In this document: positions 8,700 to 16,983 of the stretch, in pieces
How the letters are laid out: each line of letters begins with the position of its first letter
Numbering within the stretch: the first letter of the stretch is position 1
Assembly (NCBI RefSeq): GCF_003626655.1
Contig: NZ_RBAN01000001.1
Span: forward strand, 1,116,001 to 1,180,000
Reading direction: 5' to 3'
From: Micromonospora costi
Lineage (GTDB): Bacteria; Actinomycetota; Actinomycetes; Mycobacteriales; Micromonosporaceae
DNA: 64,000 nucleotides
Program-made: the position numbers and the translations under genes
Notes under the pieces: generated by a model
What the model saw: only the letters and a program-made list of their open reading frames with translations
Database searches by the model: none
Told to the model about the DNA's origin: nothing

Positions 8700-10919
8700 T
8701 CAGCGGACGCCGACCAGCTCCCGCTCGGGCTCCGGCGGGTCGATCCGCGTCGCGGCGGGACGGCCGCGCAGGAAGCGGGGCGCCCACCAGTTCGCGTCGC
8801 CGAGCAGGGTCATGAGAGACGGCAGGACCACGGCCCGGATGATGGTGGCGTCGAGCAGGATCGCCGCCGCGAGGCCGATACCGAGCTGCTTCATGTCGAT
8901 GGTGCTCAGCGTCGCGAAGATCGAGAAGACGCCGACCATGACGAGCGCCGCGCTGCTCACCACGCCGGCCGAGGACGTGATGCCGTACGCGACCGCCTCG
9001 CGGTTCGACATCCCGGCACGGATGCCCTCGCGGATCCGGCTGACCACGAACACGTGGTAGTCCATCGACAGGCCGAACAGCACCACGAACAGGAAGAGCG
9101 GCAGCCAGGACACGATCGCGTCCATCGAGGTGAAGTTCAGCAGGTCGTCCGCCCAGCCACCCTGGAAGACGAGCACCAGGAGGCCGTACGAGGCGCCGGC
9201 GGAGAGCAGGTTCAGCACGATCGAGCTGACCGCCACCACCACCGAGCGGAACGTGAACGCCATCACCAGGAAGGTGAGCAGGAGCACGAAGCCCATCACG
9301 ATCGGCAGCTTCTCCCAGACGTGCTTCGCGTAGTCCTCGCTGGCCGCGACGCCGCCGCCCACCGCGTACTCGACGCCGGGTATCCCGCGCAGCTCCGCCG
9401 GCACCAGCTCGTCGCGCAGCTTGTGCAGGGAGTCGACGGCCCTGTCGTCCCGGCTGGCGTACGGCGTGGCGACGTCCAGCACGGTCACCCGCCGGTCGTC
9501 CGACACCCGGATCTTCGGGCCGTCCGCCTCCACCGGGGCGAAGAGCGGGTCGCCACCGGCGCGGCCGGCAAGGTCGGTCAGCGCGGCGCGGACCCGCTCC
9601 GCCTCGGCGGCCGGCGCCTGCACCGCCACCAGGTGGCTCGTGCCGTTGCTCGGGAAGGCCGCGGTCAGCCGGTCGTACGCCTGCATGGCCGGGGTGCTGC
9701 GGGGCAGATCCTCCATGCCGGGGAACTTCAGCTTCATGCCGAGCGCGGGCGCGGCGAGGGCCAGCAGCAGGCCGACCGCGATCACCAGCGTGGGCACCGG
9801 TGCCCGCAGCGCGGGGCGCAGCAGCGCGGGCCACAGCCGCGGTGACGCCGGCTGGCCGTGCCGGCCGGTACGCGGCGCGGTCAACCGCCACAGCACCGGC
9901 ACGCGGGGCCGGTCGACCCAGCGACCGAGCTTGGCCAGCACGGCGGGCAGGACGGTCAGCGAGCCGGTCACGGCGACCGCCACCACGAGGATCGAGCCCA
10001 CGGCGAGGGACGAGAAGACGGCGTCGTTGGCGAGGAGCAGCCCGGCCATCGAGATGATCACGGCGAACCCGGAGACCACCACGGCGTGGCCGGACGTCTC
10101 CGCGGCGATCTCCACGGCGTCCAGCCCGGAGCGGCCCTTCGCCCGTTCCTCCCGTTCCCGGCGCACGTAGAACAGCGAGTAGTCCACGCCGACGGCCATG
10201 CCGATGAGCAGGATGACGCTGGCCGTGACGTCGGTGGCCGGCACCAGGTGGGACGCGAGGGTCGAGAGCCCCATGGCGGCGGCCACCGAGGAGAGCGCGA
10301 GCAGCACCGGCACGCCGGCTGCGATCAGGGCGCCGAAGGCGATGATCAGGATGGCGAGGGTGACGGGCAGGCTCAGCAGCTCGGCGCGCTTGAAGTCCCC
10401 GCCGAGGGTGTCGTCCAGCGCCTTGTTGATCGACGGTCCGCCGACCTGCTCCACCCGTAGCTGCGGGTGGGCGTCCTGCACGCCGGCGGTGGCGTCGCGC
10501 AGCGGCTGCACGCGGTCCGCCGCCGTCTCCGGGTCACCGGACATGGTGATGGGCAGCAGCAGCGCCGACCCGTCCCGCGCCGGCACCGGCTGCCCTACCG
10601 CGGCGACCCCCGTCACGCCGCGCAGCCGGTCCGCGGCGTCGTCGGCCGCCGCCTTCGCGGCGGCCTGGTCCAGGCTGCCGGACCGCGCGGTGATGAGGAC
10701 GTTCTCGACCGCCGGGTCGTGGAAGTCGCCGGCGTCCGCGATCAGCCCGGCCCGACCGGACTCACCGATCGCCTGGTCAGAGTCGGTGGCCTCGTTGAGG
10801 CCGGCGGCGGTGCCCCCCACGAAGCACACCGCCACGAACACCACCCACAGCGCGATGGCGCGCCACGGATGCTCGGCGCTCCAGCGCGCCAACCGCACCG
10901 TCACCGGTCTGGCCCCCAT
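8700..10919 (-). CDS. MMPL-family RND transporter
   Basis: A 739-aa RND-superfamily exporter of the MmpL type. It has two repeated halves, each with one N-terminal membrane helix, a large periplasmic loop and five further helices. Each half has an Asp-Tyr pair in the proton-relay helix (GVDYSLFYV, GLSMDYHVFV). These proteins export lipids, siderophores or hydrophobic drugs using the proton gradient; the substrate here is unknown. The ATG at 10919 (MGARPVTVRLARW) is preferred because GGGGGAA lies upstream and the family starts just before the first helix; an in-frame ATG at 10991 would add 24 residues. It is monocistronic, with no lipid-synthesis neighbour. Confidence 0.92.
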   Translation of the reverse strand: MGARPVTVRLARWSAEHPWRAIALWVVFVAVCFVGGTAAGLNEATDSDQAIGESGRAGLIADAGDFHDPAVENVLITARSGSLDQAAAKAAADDAADRLRGVTGVAAVGQPVPARDGSALLLPITMSGDPETAADRVQPLRDATAGVQDAHPQLRVEQVGGPSINKALDDTLGGDFKRAELLSLPVTLAILIIAFGALIAAGVPVLLALSSVAAAMGLSTLASHLVPATDVTASVILLIGMAVGVDYSLFYVRREREERAKGRSGLDAVEIAAETSGHAVVVSGFAVIISMAGLLLANDAVFSSLAVGSILVVAVAVTGSLTVLPAVLAKLGRWVDRPRVPVLWRLTAPRTGRHGQPASPRLWPALLRPALRAPVPTLVIAVGLLLALAAPALGMKLKFPGMEDLPRSTPAMQAYDRLTAAFPSNGTSHLVAVQAPAAEAERVRAALTDLAGRAGGDPLFAPVEADGPKIRVSDDRRVTVLDVATPYASRDDRAVDSLHKLRDELVPAELRGIPGVEYAVGGGVAASEDYAKHVWEKLPIVMGFVLLLTFLVMAFTFRSVVVAVSSIVLNLLSAGASYGLLVLVFQGGWADDLLNFTSMDAIVSWLPLFLFVVLFGLSMDYHVFVVSRIREGIRAGMSNREAVAYGITSSAGVVSSAALVMVGVFSIFATLSTIDMKQLGIGLAAAILLDATIIRAVVLPSLMTLLGDANWWAPRFLRGRPAATRIDPPEPERELVGVR

Positions 10920-11142
10920 TGCCGGTTCCCCCGTCTCCGTCAAGCCCGTGTCAACGGTGCTGACGTTAGGGACGCGACGTGGCGGCGACATCGGGGAGCC
11001 TCCCCGGACCGCCCCGGAACCGCGCCGTCCGACCCGGACGGCCGGACGGGCACCGGCACTCCGCCGAACGGATGGCTCACCCGGGTCCGTACCGGAGCGT
11101 CCGGGCCCGACGCGCCGGGTCCACCCCCGACGCGGCTCGGGG

Positions 11143-12000
11143 TCATCCCCGAAGCGACCCCCGGGGCCGGGGCTGGCAGCGCGGGCAGCTGTACGACGAC
11201 CGGTTCATGAACGGCTCGCGACGGATCGGCGCGCCGCACCGCCGGCACGGCTCGCCCTCGCGGCCGTAGACGTTGAGGGACCGTTCGAAGTACCCGCTCT
11301 CCCCGTTCACGTTGACGTAGAGGGCGTCGAAGCTCGTGCCGCCGGACCGGATGGCCTCCGAGAGCACGTCCCGGACGTGCCCGAGCAGCCGCTGCGCCGC
11401 CGGTCTGGTGAGCGTGTCGGTGGGCCGTGCGCCGTGCAGCCGGGCCCGCCAGAGCGCCTCGTCGGCGTAGATGTTGCCGACCCCGGAGATCAGCGTCTGG
11501 TCGAGCAGAGCCCGCTTGACCTCGGTACGCCGGCGGCGCAGCGCGGCCACGAACGCCACGTCGGAGAACTCGGGGTCCATCGGGTCCCGGGCGATGTGGG
11601 CGATCTCCGCGGGCAACTCCGCGCCGCCCTCGCTCACCGCGAGACCGCCGAACGTGCGCTGGTCGACGAAGCGCAGCTGCGGGCCGTCGTCGGCGAACCG
11701 GAACCGCACCCGCAGGTGCGTCTCGTCGGGCGCGTCGGCCGGTTGCATCAGCAGCTGGCCGGACATGCCGAGGTGCCCGACCACCGCGTCGCCGCTGTCC
11801 AGCGGCAGCCACAGGTACTTGCCCCGGCGGCGCACGTCGAGCACCGTCCGGCCGGCCAGCACGTCGGCGAAGTGCGCGTCACCGGGGGCGTGCCGGCGCA
11901 CCGCACGCGGGTGCCGTACCTCGACCGAGTCGATCCGCCGGCCGACCACCCACTGGGCGAGCCCCTGCCGGATGGTCTCGACCTCGGGCAGCTCAGGCAC
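11143..12000 (-). CDS. mutM: Formamidopyrimidine-DNA glycosylase
   Basis: A 285-aa Fpg/MutM bifunctional glycosylase/AP lyase that excises 8-oxoguanine and formamidopyrimidines. The catalytic N-terminus [10 protein letters not shown] (Pro2, Glu3) is intact. The helix-two-turn-helix region contains [15 protein letters not shown] and the C-terminal zinc finger has CRRC and CPRC pairs. It starts 8 nt inside the end of rnc, so the two are coupled, the classical actinobacterial rnc-mutM arrangement. It is the last gene of the run that starts at the DUF177 gene. The length is normal. Confidence 0.97.
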   Translation of the reverse strand: MPELPEVETIRQGLAQWVVGRRIDSVEVRHPRAVRRHAPGDAHFADVLAGRTVLDVRRRGKYLWLPLDSGDAVVGHLGMSGQLLMQPADAPDETHLRVRFRFADDGPQLRFVDQRTFGGLAVSEGGAELPAEIAHIARDPMDPEFSDVAFVAALRRRRTEVKRALLDQTLISGVGNIYADEALWRARLHGARPTDTLTRPAAQRLLGHVRDVLSEAIRSGGTSFDALYVNVNGESGYFERSLNVYGREGEPCRRCGAPIRREPFMNRSSYSCPRCQPRPRGSLRG

Positions 12001-12910
12001 GGGCCGAGCCCACGTCGCTGGCGCCGGCGTCGCCCGCCACGGCGCCGCCGGCCGGGTCGGTGGCGGTCGTGCCAGCCGGGTTCGCGGTCGGCGCGCCGGC
12101 CGGGTTCGCGGTCGCGGCGTGCTTCGCGCCGGTGCCGTTGCCGGTGGCGCCCGCGGCCTGGGCCGGGGTGACGCCGCCGTCGCCCTGCGCGCTCTGCTCC
12201 GCCTGCTCGGTGAGGGTCCGCCAGGCCGCCTCCGCGGCCCGCTGCTCGGCCTCCTTCTTGCTCCGCCCCTCGGCGCCGCCGTACCGGTTGCCGGCGACCA
12301 CCACCCAGGCCGTGAAGGTCTTCAGGTGGTCCGGGCCGGTGCCCTCGATCCGGTACTCGGGCACACCGAGCCCGAGGGCCGCCGTCAGCTCCTGGAGGCT
12401 GGTCTTCCAGTCCAGCGCGGCACCCCGGCCGGCCGACTCGGCCATCAGCGGGTCGAAGAGCCGGTGGATCACGATGGAGGCGGTGTCCAGGCCGTACTGG
12501 AGGTAGATCGCTCCGAGCAGTGCCTCGAGCGTGTCGGCGAGGATGCTCGCCTTGTCCCGGCCACCGGTGGTCTCCTCGCCCTTGCCGAGCAGCAGGTACG
12601 CGCCGAGCCCCTCGGGGCCGAGCCCGCGCGCCACGTCGGCCAGGGCGCGCATGTTGACCACGCTGGCCCGCAACTTGGCGAGCTGCCCCTCGGGCAGGTC
12701 CGGGTGGTTGTGGAAGAGCGCCGTGGTGATCACCACGCCGAGGACCGAGTCACCCAGGAACTCGAGCCGCTCGTTCGTGGGCAGGCCACCGTTCTCGTAC
12801 GCGTACGAGCGGTGTGTCAGCGCGCGCTCCAGCAGCGCGGGGTCGAGCGACACGCCGAACGCGGCCTCGAGGTGACCGACGGAGGCCCGCCGCCGCTTGT
12901 CGTTGCTCAT
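11993..12910 (-). CDS. rnc: Ribonuclease III with extended C-terminal tail
   Basis: A 305-aa double-strand-specific RNase that processes rRNA precursors and some mRNAs. The catalytic signature [11 protein letters not shown] is at residues 46-56, a second acidic cluster ([11 protein letters not shown]) lies around 115-125, and a dsRNA-binding domain covers roughly 165-235. Unusually, the protein continues for about 65 residues as an Ala/Thr/Pro/Gly-rich, probably disordered tail. The ATG at 12910 overlaps the plsX stop as ATGA, so translation is coupled; an upstream in-frame ATG would lie inside plsX and is not used. Confidence 0.95.
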   Translation of the reverse strand: MSNDKRRRASVGHLEAAFGVSLDPALLERALTHRSYAYENGGLPTNERLEFLGDSVLGVVITTALFHNHPDLPEGQLAKLRASVVNMRALADVARGLGPEGLGAYLLLGKGEETTGGRDKASILADTLEALLGAIYLQYGLDTASIVIHRLFDPLMAESAGRGAALDWKTSLQELTAALGLGVPEYRIEGTGPDHLKTFTAWVVVAGNRYGGAEGRSKKEAEQRAAEAAWRTLTEQAEQSAQGDGGVTPAQAAGATGNGTGAKHAATANPAGAPTANPAGTTATDPAGGAVAGDAGASDVGSARA

Positions 12911-13992
12911 GGTGTGGTTACCTCGGTGTCGATGGTGTGGTCGTGACCCGCCGGCGTGTGACCGGCGAGCAGCGCGACGACCTGGTCGATGGCGCGGCGC
13001 CGCCACAGGTGGGCGGCGAGGGCGATGCCGGAGGCGACGTCGTCGGCACCGGCGGCGCCGTGGCAGACCACCACGGTGCCGCCGACGCCCAGCAGGGCCG
13101 CGCCGCGGGGGGCGCCGCCGCTGGCGGGGGGACCGCCGGCCATCGCGTACGCACCCTCGACGGCCTTGAGCAGCACGTTACCGGTGAACCCGTCGGTGAC
13201 CACGACGTCGGCGCGCGCGCCGAGCGAGACGTCGTAGCCCTCGACGAGACCGACGTAGCGGGCGCCGCAGGGCAGGGGTTCGGCGGCGAGCACCGGATCG
13301 GCGGCCCGGCGGACCCGGTCGCCCTTGCCCGCCTCGACGCCCACCGAGAGCAGTCCCACCCGGGGCGCGGCGACGGCGTGCGCCACGGACGCGTAGGCGG
13401 CGCCGAGCACGGCGTGACGGGCGAGGGTGGCTGGACGGGGTTCCAGGGAGCCGCCGACGTCGAGCAGCACCACAGGGCCGGCGACCGCCGGCAGGGTGGC
13501 CACGAGGGCCGGTCGCCGGACGTGCGGCCAGCGGCCGAGACCGAGCGCGGCGGCGGTGACCGTGGCGCCGGTCGAACCGGCGGAGAGCAGGGCGTCGGCG
13601 GTGCCGTCGCGTACGGCGGCCACGGCGGCGCGGACCGTGCTCTCCGCACGCGCGGCGCTCGGGTGGTCGGCCATGCCGACCGCGTCGCGCACGGGCCGCA
13701 CCGTGATCCGGGCCCGGTGGACCGGGTCGAGGGCACCGATCAGCGCGTCGGCGAACTCAGGGGGGCCGACGAGCAGCAGGTGCAGGTCCGGATCGGCGCG
13801 CAGGGCCCGCAGAGCGCCGTCAACCACGACGGCGGGAGCGTCGTCCCCGCCGAGGAGGTCAACGGCGATCCGCGCGGTGCCCGGCTCCACCGGGACGGCG
13901 GCCGGATCGGGCCGGCCGGCGTCGGAGGGAGCCGGGGCACCGGGCGAATGCCAGGGTGCGCGCGCCGCCCGACCAGGGGTCGGGAGCGTCAC
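12907..13992 (-). CDS. plsX: Phosphate acyltransferase PlsX
   Basis: A 361-aa acyl-ACP:phosphate acyltransferase that makes acyl-phosphate for phospholipid synthesis. Family motifs are [11 protein letters not shown] near residue 45, [14 protein letters not shown], and [15 protein letters not shown]. An N-terminal extension of about 40 disordered residues precedes the core. It lies 12 nt after rpmF and overlaps rnc, the conserved rpmF-plsX-rnc order. The downstream acyltransferase step (plsC) and glycerol-3-phosphate supply (gpsA) are encoded at 34.4-36.3 kb. GTG start. Confidence 0.93.
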   Translation of the reverse strand: MTLPTPGRAARAPWHSPGAPAPSDAGRPDPAAVPVEPGTARIAVDLLGGDDAPAVVVDGALRALRADPDLHLLLVGPPEFADALIGALDPVHRARITVRPVRDAVGMADHPSAARAESTVRAAVAAVRDGTADALLSAGSTGATVTAAALGLGRWPHVRRPALVATLPAVAGPVVLLDVGGSLEPRPATLARHAVLGAAYASVAHAVAAPRVGLLSVGVEAGKGDRVRRAADPVLAAEPLPCGARYVGLVEGYDVSLGARADVVVTDGFTGNVLLKAVEGAYAMAGGPPASGGAPRGAALLGVGGTVVVCHGAAGADDVASGIALAAHLWRRRAIDQVVALLAGHTPAGHDHTIDTEVTTP

Positions 13993-14004
13993 TCGGCGTC
14001 CAGG

Positions 14005-14178
14005 TCAGACCTCGAGGACCTGACGGCCGTTGTACGTGCCGCAGACGGAGCAGGCGGCGTGCGGCAGCTTCGGGGACTTGCACTGCGGGCACGCCACGGT
14101 CGCGACCGCCGCGGTCTTCCACTGCGCCCGGCGGGACCGGGTGTTGCTGCGCGACATCTTGCGCTTGGGGACGGCCAC
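14005..14178 (-). CDS. rpmF: 50S ribosomal protein L32
   Basis: A 57-aa ribosomal protein L32. It begins (GTG) AVPKRKMSRSNTRSRRAQWK and ends GTYNGRQVLEV. Two CxxC pairs (CPQC and CSVC) form a zinc ribbon, so this is the zinc-binding (C+) form. It lies between the DUF177 gene and plsX, with gaps of 5 and 12 nt, the usual actinobacterial cluster. The start is fixed by conservation of the N-terminal AVPKRK. Confidence 0.97.
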   Translation of the reverse strand: MAVPKRKMSRSNTRSRRAQWKTAAVATVACPQCKSPKLPHAACSVCGTYNGRQVLEV

Positions 14179-14183
14179 GGTTC

Positions 14184-14747
14184 TTACTCCTCTTTACGGG
14201 TCAGTTGCGACAGGCTCGCCCATCGCGGGTCGATCTGCTGGTGGCTGTGGTCGGCCGGCAGATCGTCCCAGTGCACCCCACACTCGGGGCACAGGCCTGG
14301 GCAGTCCTCCCGGCAGAGCGGGTTGGTCGGCAGCGTGAGCACCACCGCGTCCCGCAGTGCCGGCTCCAGGTCGATCAGATCGCCCTGCATCCGGCCCACC
14401 TCGTCCTCGTCGGTCGTGGTGTCCGTGGTGCTGTTCTCGTACGCGTACAGCTCCTGGATCCGCACGGCCACCGAGTCGTTGATCTCGCGCAGGCAGCGGC
14501 TGCACTCGCCCCGGACGGGACCGCTGACGGTCCCGGAGACGAGTACGCCCTCGGACACCGACTCCAGCCTCAGGTCGAGGTCGAGGTCCGCACCCTCCGG
14601 CACGCCGATCAACTCCACGCCGAGGTCCGCCGGTGCCGGCACGACCCGCTTGACCGTACGCAACGCGCCAGGCCGACGCGGCAGGTCTCTCGTGTCGAGG
14701 ACCAGCGGCGACCTGGGATTGAGTGGGCTTGGCGAGTGTTTGGGCAT
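14184..14747 (-). CDS. DUF177 (YceD-family) protein
   Basis: A 187-aa YceD/DUF177 protein, a family linked by position and some experiments in other organisms to large-subunit rRNA accumulation. The landmarks are LDTRDLPRRPG at the N-terminus, the central CSRC pair, ELYAYEN, and the C-terminal cysteine cluster CREDCPGLCPECG, which is a likely zinc site. It is directly upstream of rpmF (5-nt gap) and probably the first gene of the DUF177-rpmF-plsX-rnc-mutM operon. A TAACCT -10-like hexamer at 14782-14787 precedes it on the minus strand. Confidence 0.9.
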   Translation of the reverse strand: MPKHSPSPLNPRSPLVLDTRDLPRRPGALRTVKRVVPAPADLGVELIGVPEGADLDLDLRLESVSEGVLVSGTVSGPVRGECSRCLREINDSVAVRIQELYAYENSTTDTTTDEDEVGRMQGDLIDLEPALRDAVVLTLPTNPLCREDCPGLCPECGVHWDDLPADHSHQQIDPRWASLSQLTRKEE

Positions 14748-14781
14748 AGTCAGACTCCGGCCGGTGAGAGGCCGACAAACG

Positions 14782-14787
14782 AGGTTA
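14782..14787 (-). promoter_or_regulatory. Candidate -10 of the DUF177-rpmF operon
   Basis: On the minus strand GGTAACCT occurs 35-40 nt before the DUF177 start. The same octamer lies upstream of rpmB (22581-22588), the other ribosomal-protein gene of the window. No clear -35 is visible. Confidence 0.35.
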
Positions 14788-14857
14788 CCTGGACGACCGC
14801 CCGACCGTCGAACCGGGGGCGCGCGCCCCGCCTCCGCGCGTCGGCTGCTGGTGCCGC

Positions 14858-15355
14858 TCAGAAGGGTAGCGGGCGTTCCGCCTCGTCACCGGCGAAGGTC
14901 CCGATCTCGCGCAGCGCGTGCATCTTGTCGCGGCCGCGCTCTATCGAGGCGAGCGCCCGGGTGAGGAACTGCTCGAAGTTGGCCAGGGCGGTGTCGACGT
15001 AGTCGTCGACCTCCTCCCGCAGCCGCTGGGCCTCGGCCCGCGCCTCGGCGATGATCCGGGCGCCCTCGTGCTCGGCGGAGACCGTGATCTCGTTCACCGA
15101 GACGAGGCGGGCGTGTTCCGCCTCACCCTCGCTGATGATCCGGTCGGCCTCGCGCTTGCCGGCCTCCATGATCTTGTCGCGCTCCTCGAGCAGGGCGGCG
15201 GCCCGGCGCAGGTCGGCGGGGAGTTCGGCGCGCAACTCGTCCAGGGCCGCGATCACCTCGCCCCGGTCGAGCATGCAGTTGTTACGCGACATCGGGACGG
15301 ACCGCGCCGTCTCCACCATGGCGATCAGTTCGTCGATGCGATCGAGCGGGTCCAC
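14858..15355 (-). CDS. DivIVA-like coiled-coil protein
   Basis: A 165-aa, almost entirely helical protein. After a short N-terminal part (MDPLDRIDELIAMVETARSV) a long charged helix (AELPADLRRAAALLEERDKI onwards) resembles DivIVA and ATP-synthase-b-like coiled coils. The homologue at the same position in mycobacteria is known as a DivIVA-related/cell-wall associated protein. It contains one cysteine in SRNNCMLDRGEV, a conserved motif in these proteins as I recall. GTG start with GGAG upstream. It lies just upstream of the DUF177-rpmF operon (gap 110 nt). A role in cell division or growth is an inference from position and fold only. Confidence 0.8.
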   Translation of the reverse strand: MDPLDRIDELIAMVETARSVPMSRNNCMLDRGEVIAALDELRAELPADLRRAAALLEERDKIMEAGKREADRIISEGEAEHARLVSVNEITVSAEHEGARIIAEARAEAQRLREEVDDYVDTALANFEQFLTRALASIERGRDKMHALREIGTFAGDEAERPLPF

Positions 15356-15494
15356 CGGTACCTCACTCCTGTCGTTCGTCGGCCGACCTACATGATGCGG
15401 GCTCCGGCCGGTTTCCCGCTCCGTCCATCATCGCGTGCACCCGGCCACGGGTCCCTCCCCCGGTCCCCCCGGCGCGTCGCACAGCCCCCTCTCC

Positions 15495-15572
15495 CCCGCG
15501 ATCTTGCACTTTCCGCCCCGACATATCGCCCGTACCAGGACAACCCAGGGGCCAAAACTGCAAGATCGCGGG
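15495..15572. repeat. REP-like palindrome, copy 1
   Basis: Arms CCCGCGATCTTGCA (15495-15508) and its exact complement (15559-15572) flank a 50-nt centre; with a few mismatches the arms extend both ways (CTTT and CCCC inwards, a C/T-rich tract outwards). It lies between the ends of no gene: the DivIVA-like start is on the left and the coaD 3' end on the right. It shares the GATCnTGnAGTT core with copies at 47894 and 58948. Confidence 0.7.
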
Positions 15573-15621
15573 AGGGAGAGGGGAGGGAGCGCGCGAGGGG
15601 GGTGGGAGTGGGGGTGGGGGT

Positions 15622-16110
15622 TTAGGAGCGGGGGGGTGGGGACAGGCGGGCCTGGAGTTCGGTGCGCACCCGGTCGGGTACGTGCGGCGAGACGTCGCCG
15701 CCCCACTTCGCCACGTCCTTCACCAGGCTGGAGGAGAGGAACGAGTAGAGCGGGTTGGTGGGCATGAACAGCGTCTCGACCCCGGCGAGCCCGATGTTCA
15801 TCTGCGCCATCTGGAGTTCGTAGTCGAAGTCGCTGACCGCCCGCAGACCCTTGATCAGGACGCTCGCGTGCTGCGCGCGGCAGAAGTCCACGAGCAGCCC
15901 GCGGAACGACTCCACCCGGACGTTGTCGTACGAGGCGGTCACCTCACGGAGCATGTCGATCCGCTCCTCGACCGTGAACAGGCCGCTCTTCGACTGGTTC
16001 ACCAGCACGCCGACGATCACCTCGTCGAACAGCCGGCTGGCCCGGCCGATGATGTCGAGGTGTCCGTTGGTGACCGGATCGAAGGAACCGGGACACACCG
16101 CACGTCTCAT
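15622..16110 (-). CDS. coaD: Phosphopantetheine adenylyltransferase
   Basis: A 162-aa PPAT that converts 4'-phosphopantetheine and ATP to dephospho-CoA, the penultimate CoA step. It shows the nucleotidyltransferase signature PGSFDPVTNGHLDI (residues 6-19), VLIKGLRAVSDFDYELQMA, and MPTNPLYSFLSSSLVKDVA. The start is the ATG at 16110 (MRRAVCPGSFD), which overlaps the rsmD stop as ATGA. The last bases lie next to a very G-rich plus-strand tract (15590-15650). rsmD-coaD is a conserved pair. Confidence 0.97.
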   Translation of the reverse strand: MRRAVCPGSFDPVTNGHLDIIGRASRLFDEVIVGVLVNQSKSGLFTVEERIDMLREVTASYDNVRVESFRGLLVDFCRAQHASVLIKGLRAVSDFDYELQMAQMNIGLAGVETLFMPTNPLYSFLSSSLVKDVAKWGGDVSPHVPDRVRTELQARLSPPPRS

Positions 16111-16670
16111 GATCGGCGACCGTACCAAAGGGTGGTCTCCCCGTAACGGCGACTGCGCTCCCCGGTGACCCCTGGCACCCAGGCGAGCGGGTCACCCCGG
16201 CTGGACCGTTCCACCACCACGAGCGCGTCCGGCGCCAGCCAGTCGTGCTCTACGAGCGCGGTCAGCAGGCCGGTGATCTCCTCGTCCGGCAGCGCGTACG
16301 GGGGGTCGGCGAAGACCACGTCGTACGGCCCGCCGTCCGGCCCACCGGCCAGCACCGTGGCGACCCTGCCGGTGACCAGGCGGGCGGCGGGGGCGACGCG
16401 GAGCGCCGCCATGTTCTCCCGGATGACCCGGGCCGCCCGCGGATCGGACTCGACCAGCAGCACGTGGTCGGCGCCGCGGGAGAGCGCCTCCAGCCCGACC
16501 GCGCCGGAACCGGCGTACAGGTCGGCGAACCGGGCGCCGGACAACTCGACCTCGGCCTGCACGGCGCTGAACAACGCCTCCCGCACGCGGTCGGAGGTGG
16601 GCCGGGTGCCCGCGCCCGGTGGCGCGGCGATCCGGCGCCCGCCGAGCGTCCCGGCCACGATCCGGGTCAC
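16107..16670 (-). CDS. rsmD: 16S rRNA (guanine966-N2)-methyltransferase
   Basis: A 187-aa SAM-dependent methyltransferase. The N-terminus MTRIVAGTLGGRRI and RPTSDRVREALF, the SAM-binding DLYAGSGAVGLEALSRGA, and the catalytic DPPY (FADPPYALPD) are all typical of RsmD. The first gene of an rsmD-coaD operon with a four-base overlap. GGAGGACACG precedes the GTG start, and TAGCGT some 35 nt upstream may be its -10. Confidence 0.96.
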   Translation of the reverse strand: MTRIVAGTLGGRRIAAPPGAGTRPTSDRVREALFSAVQAEVELSGARFADLYAGSGAVGLEALSRGADHVLLVESDPRAARVIRENMAALRVAPAARLVTGRVATVLAGGPDGGPYDVVFADPPYALPDEEITGLLTALVEHDWLAPDALVVVERSSRGDPLAWVPGVTGERSRRYGETTLWYGRRS

Positions 16671-16983
16671 CGTGTCCTCCTGCTCATGCCCCGACGCTAC
16701 GCGACCGGCCGGTGCCCGCGTCCGCCCCGGTCGATGCCGCGACCGCGACTAGTCGATCACCGAACGTATATCAATGATCTCACATTCATAACATCAGTCT
16801 TAGCGGATCCTGAGCGCTGTAACGACGACAACTATCTCGCTAGGGTCTGCCGGTGCCGGTGAACGCAAGACCGGCCGCGGCGACGGGGAGGCTCGCAACG
16901 GACGCGCGGCGCTCGTGAGCGACCGTCCGACCATCCTCCCGACGCCGACACCCCCGAACGCTTCTTTCACCCCGGGAGTACGC
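16671..16983. other. Divergent intergenic region with AT-rich patch
   Basis: Between the divergent rsmD and LPxTG genes, 16764-16803 is strikingly AT-rich for this genome (ACGTATATCAATGATCTCAC and following bases). On the plus strand TAGGGT (16841-16846) with the poor -35 TGTAAC (16818-16823, 17-nt spacer) could serve the LPxTG gene. The AT patch may be an upstream element or the binding site of a nucleoid protein. Confidence 0.45.

Noticed and set aside
15590..15650. G-run tract that might form a G-quadruplex next to coaD
   Set aside because: Homopolymer-like G tracts are expected in such DNA; I see no conserved arrangement or link to a start or stop that would give it a role.
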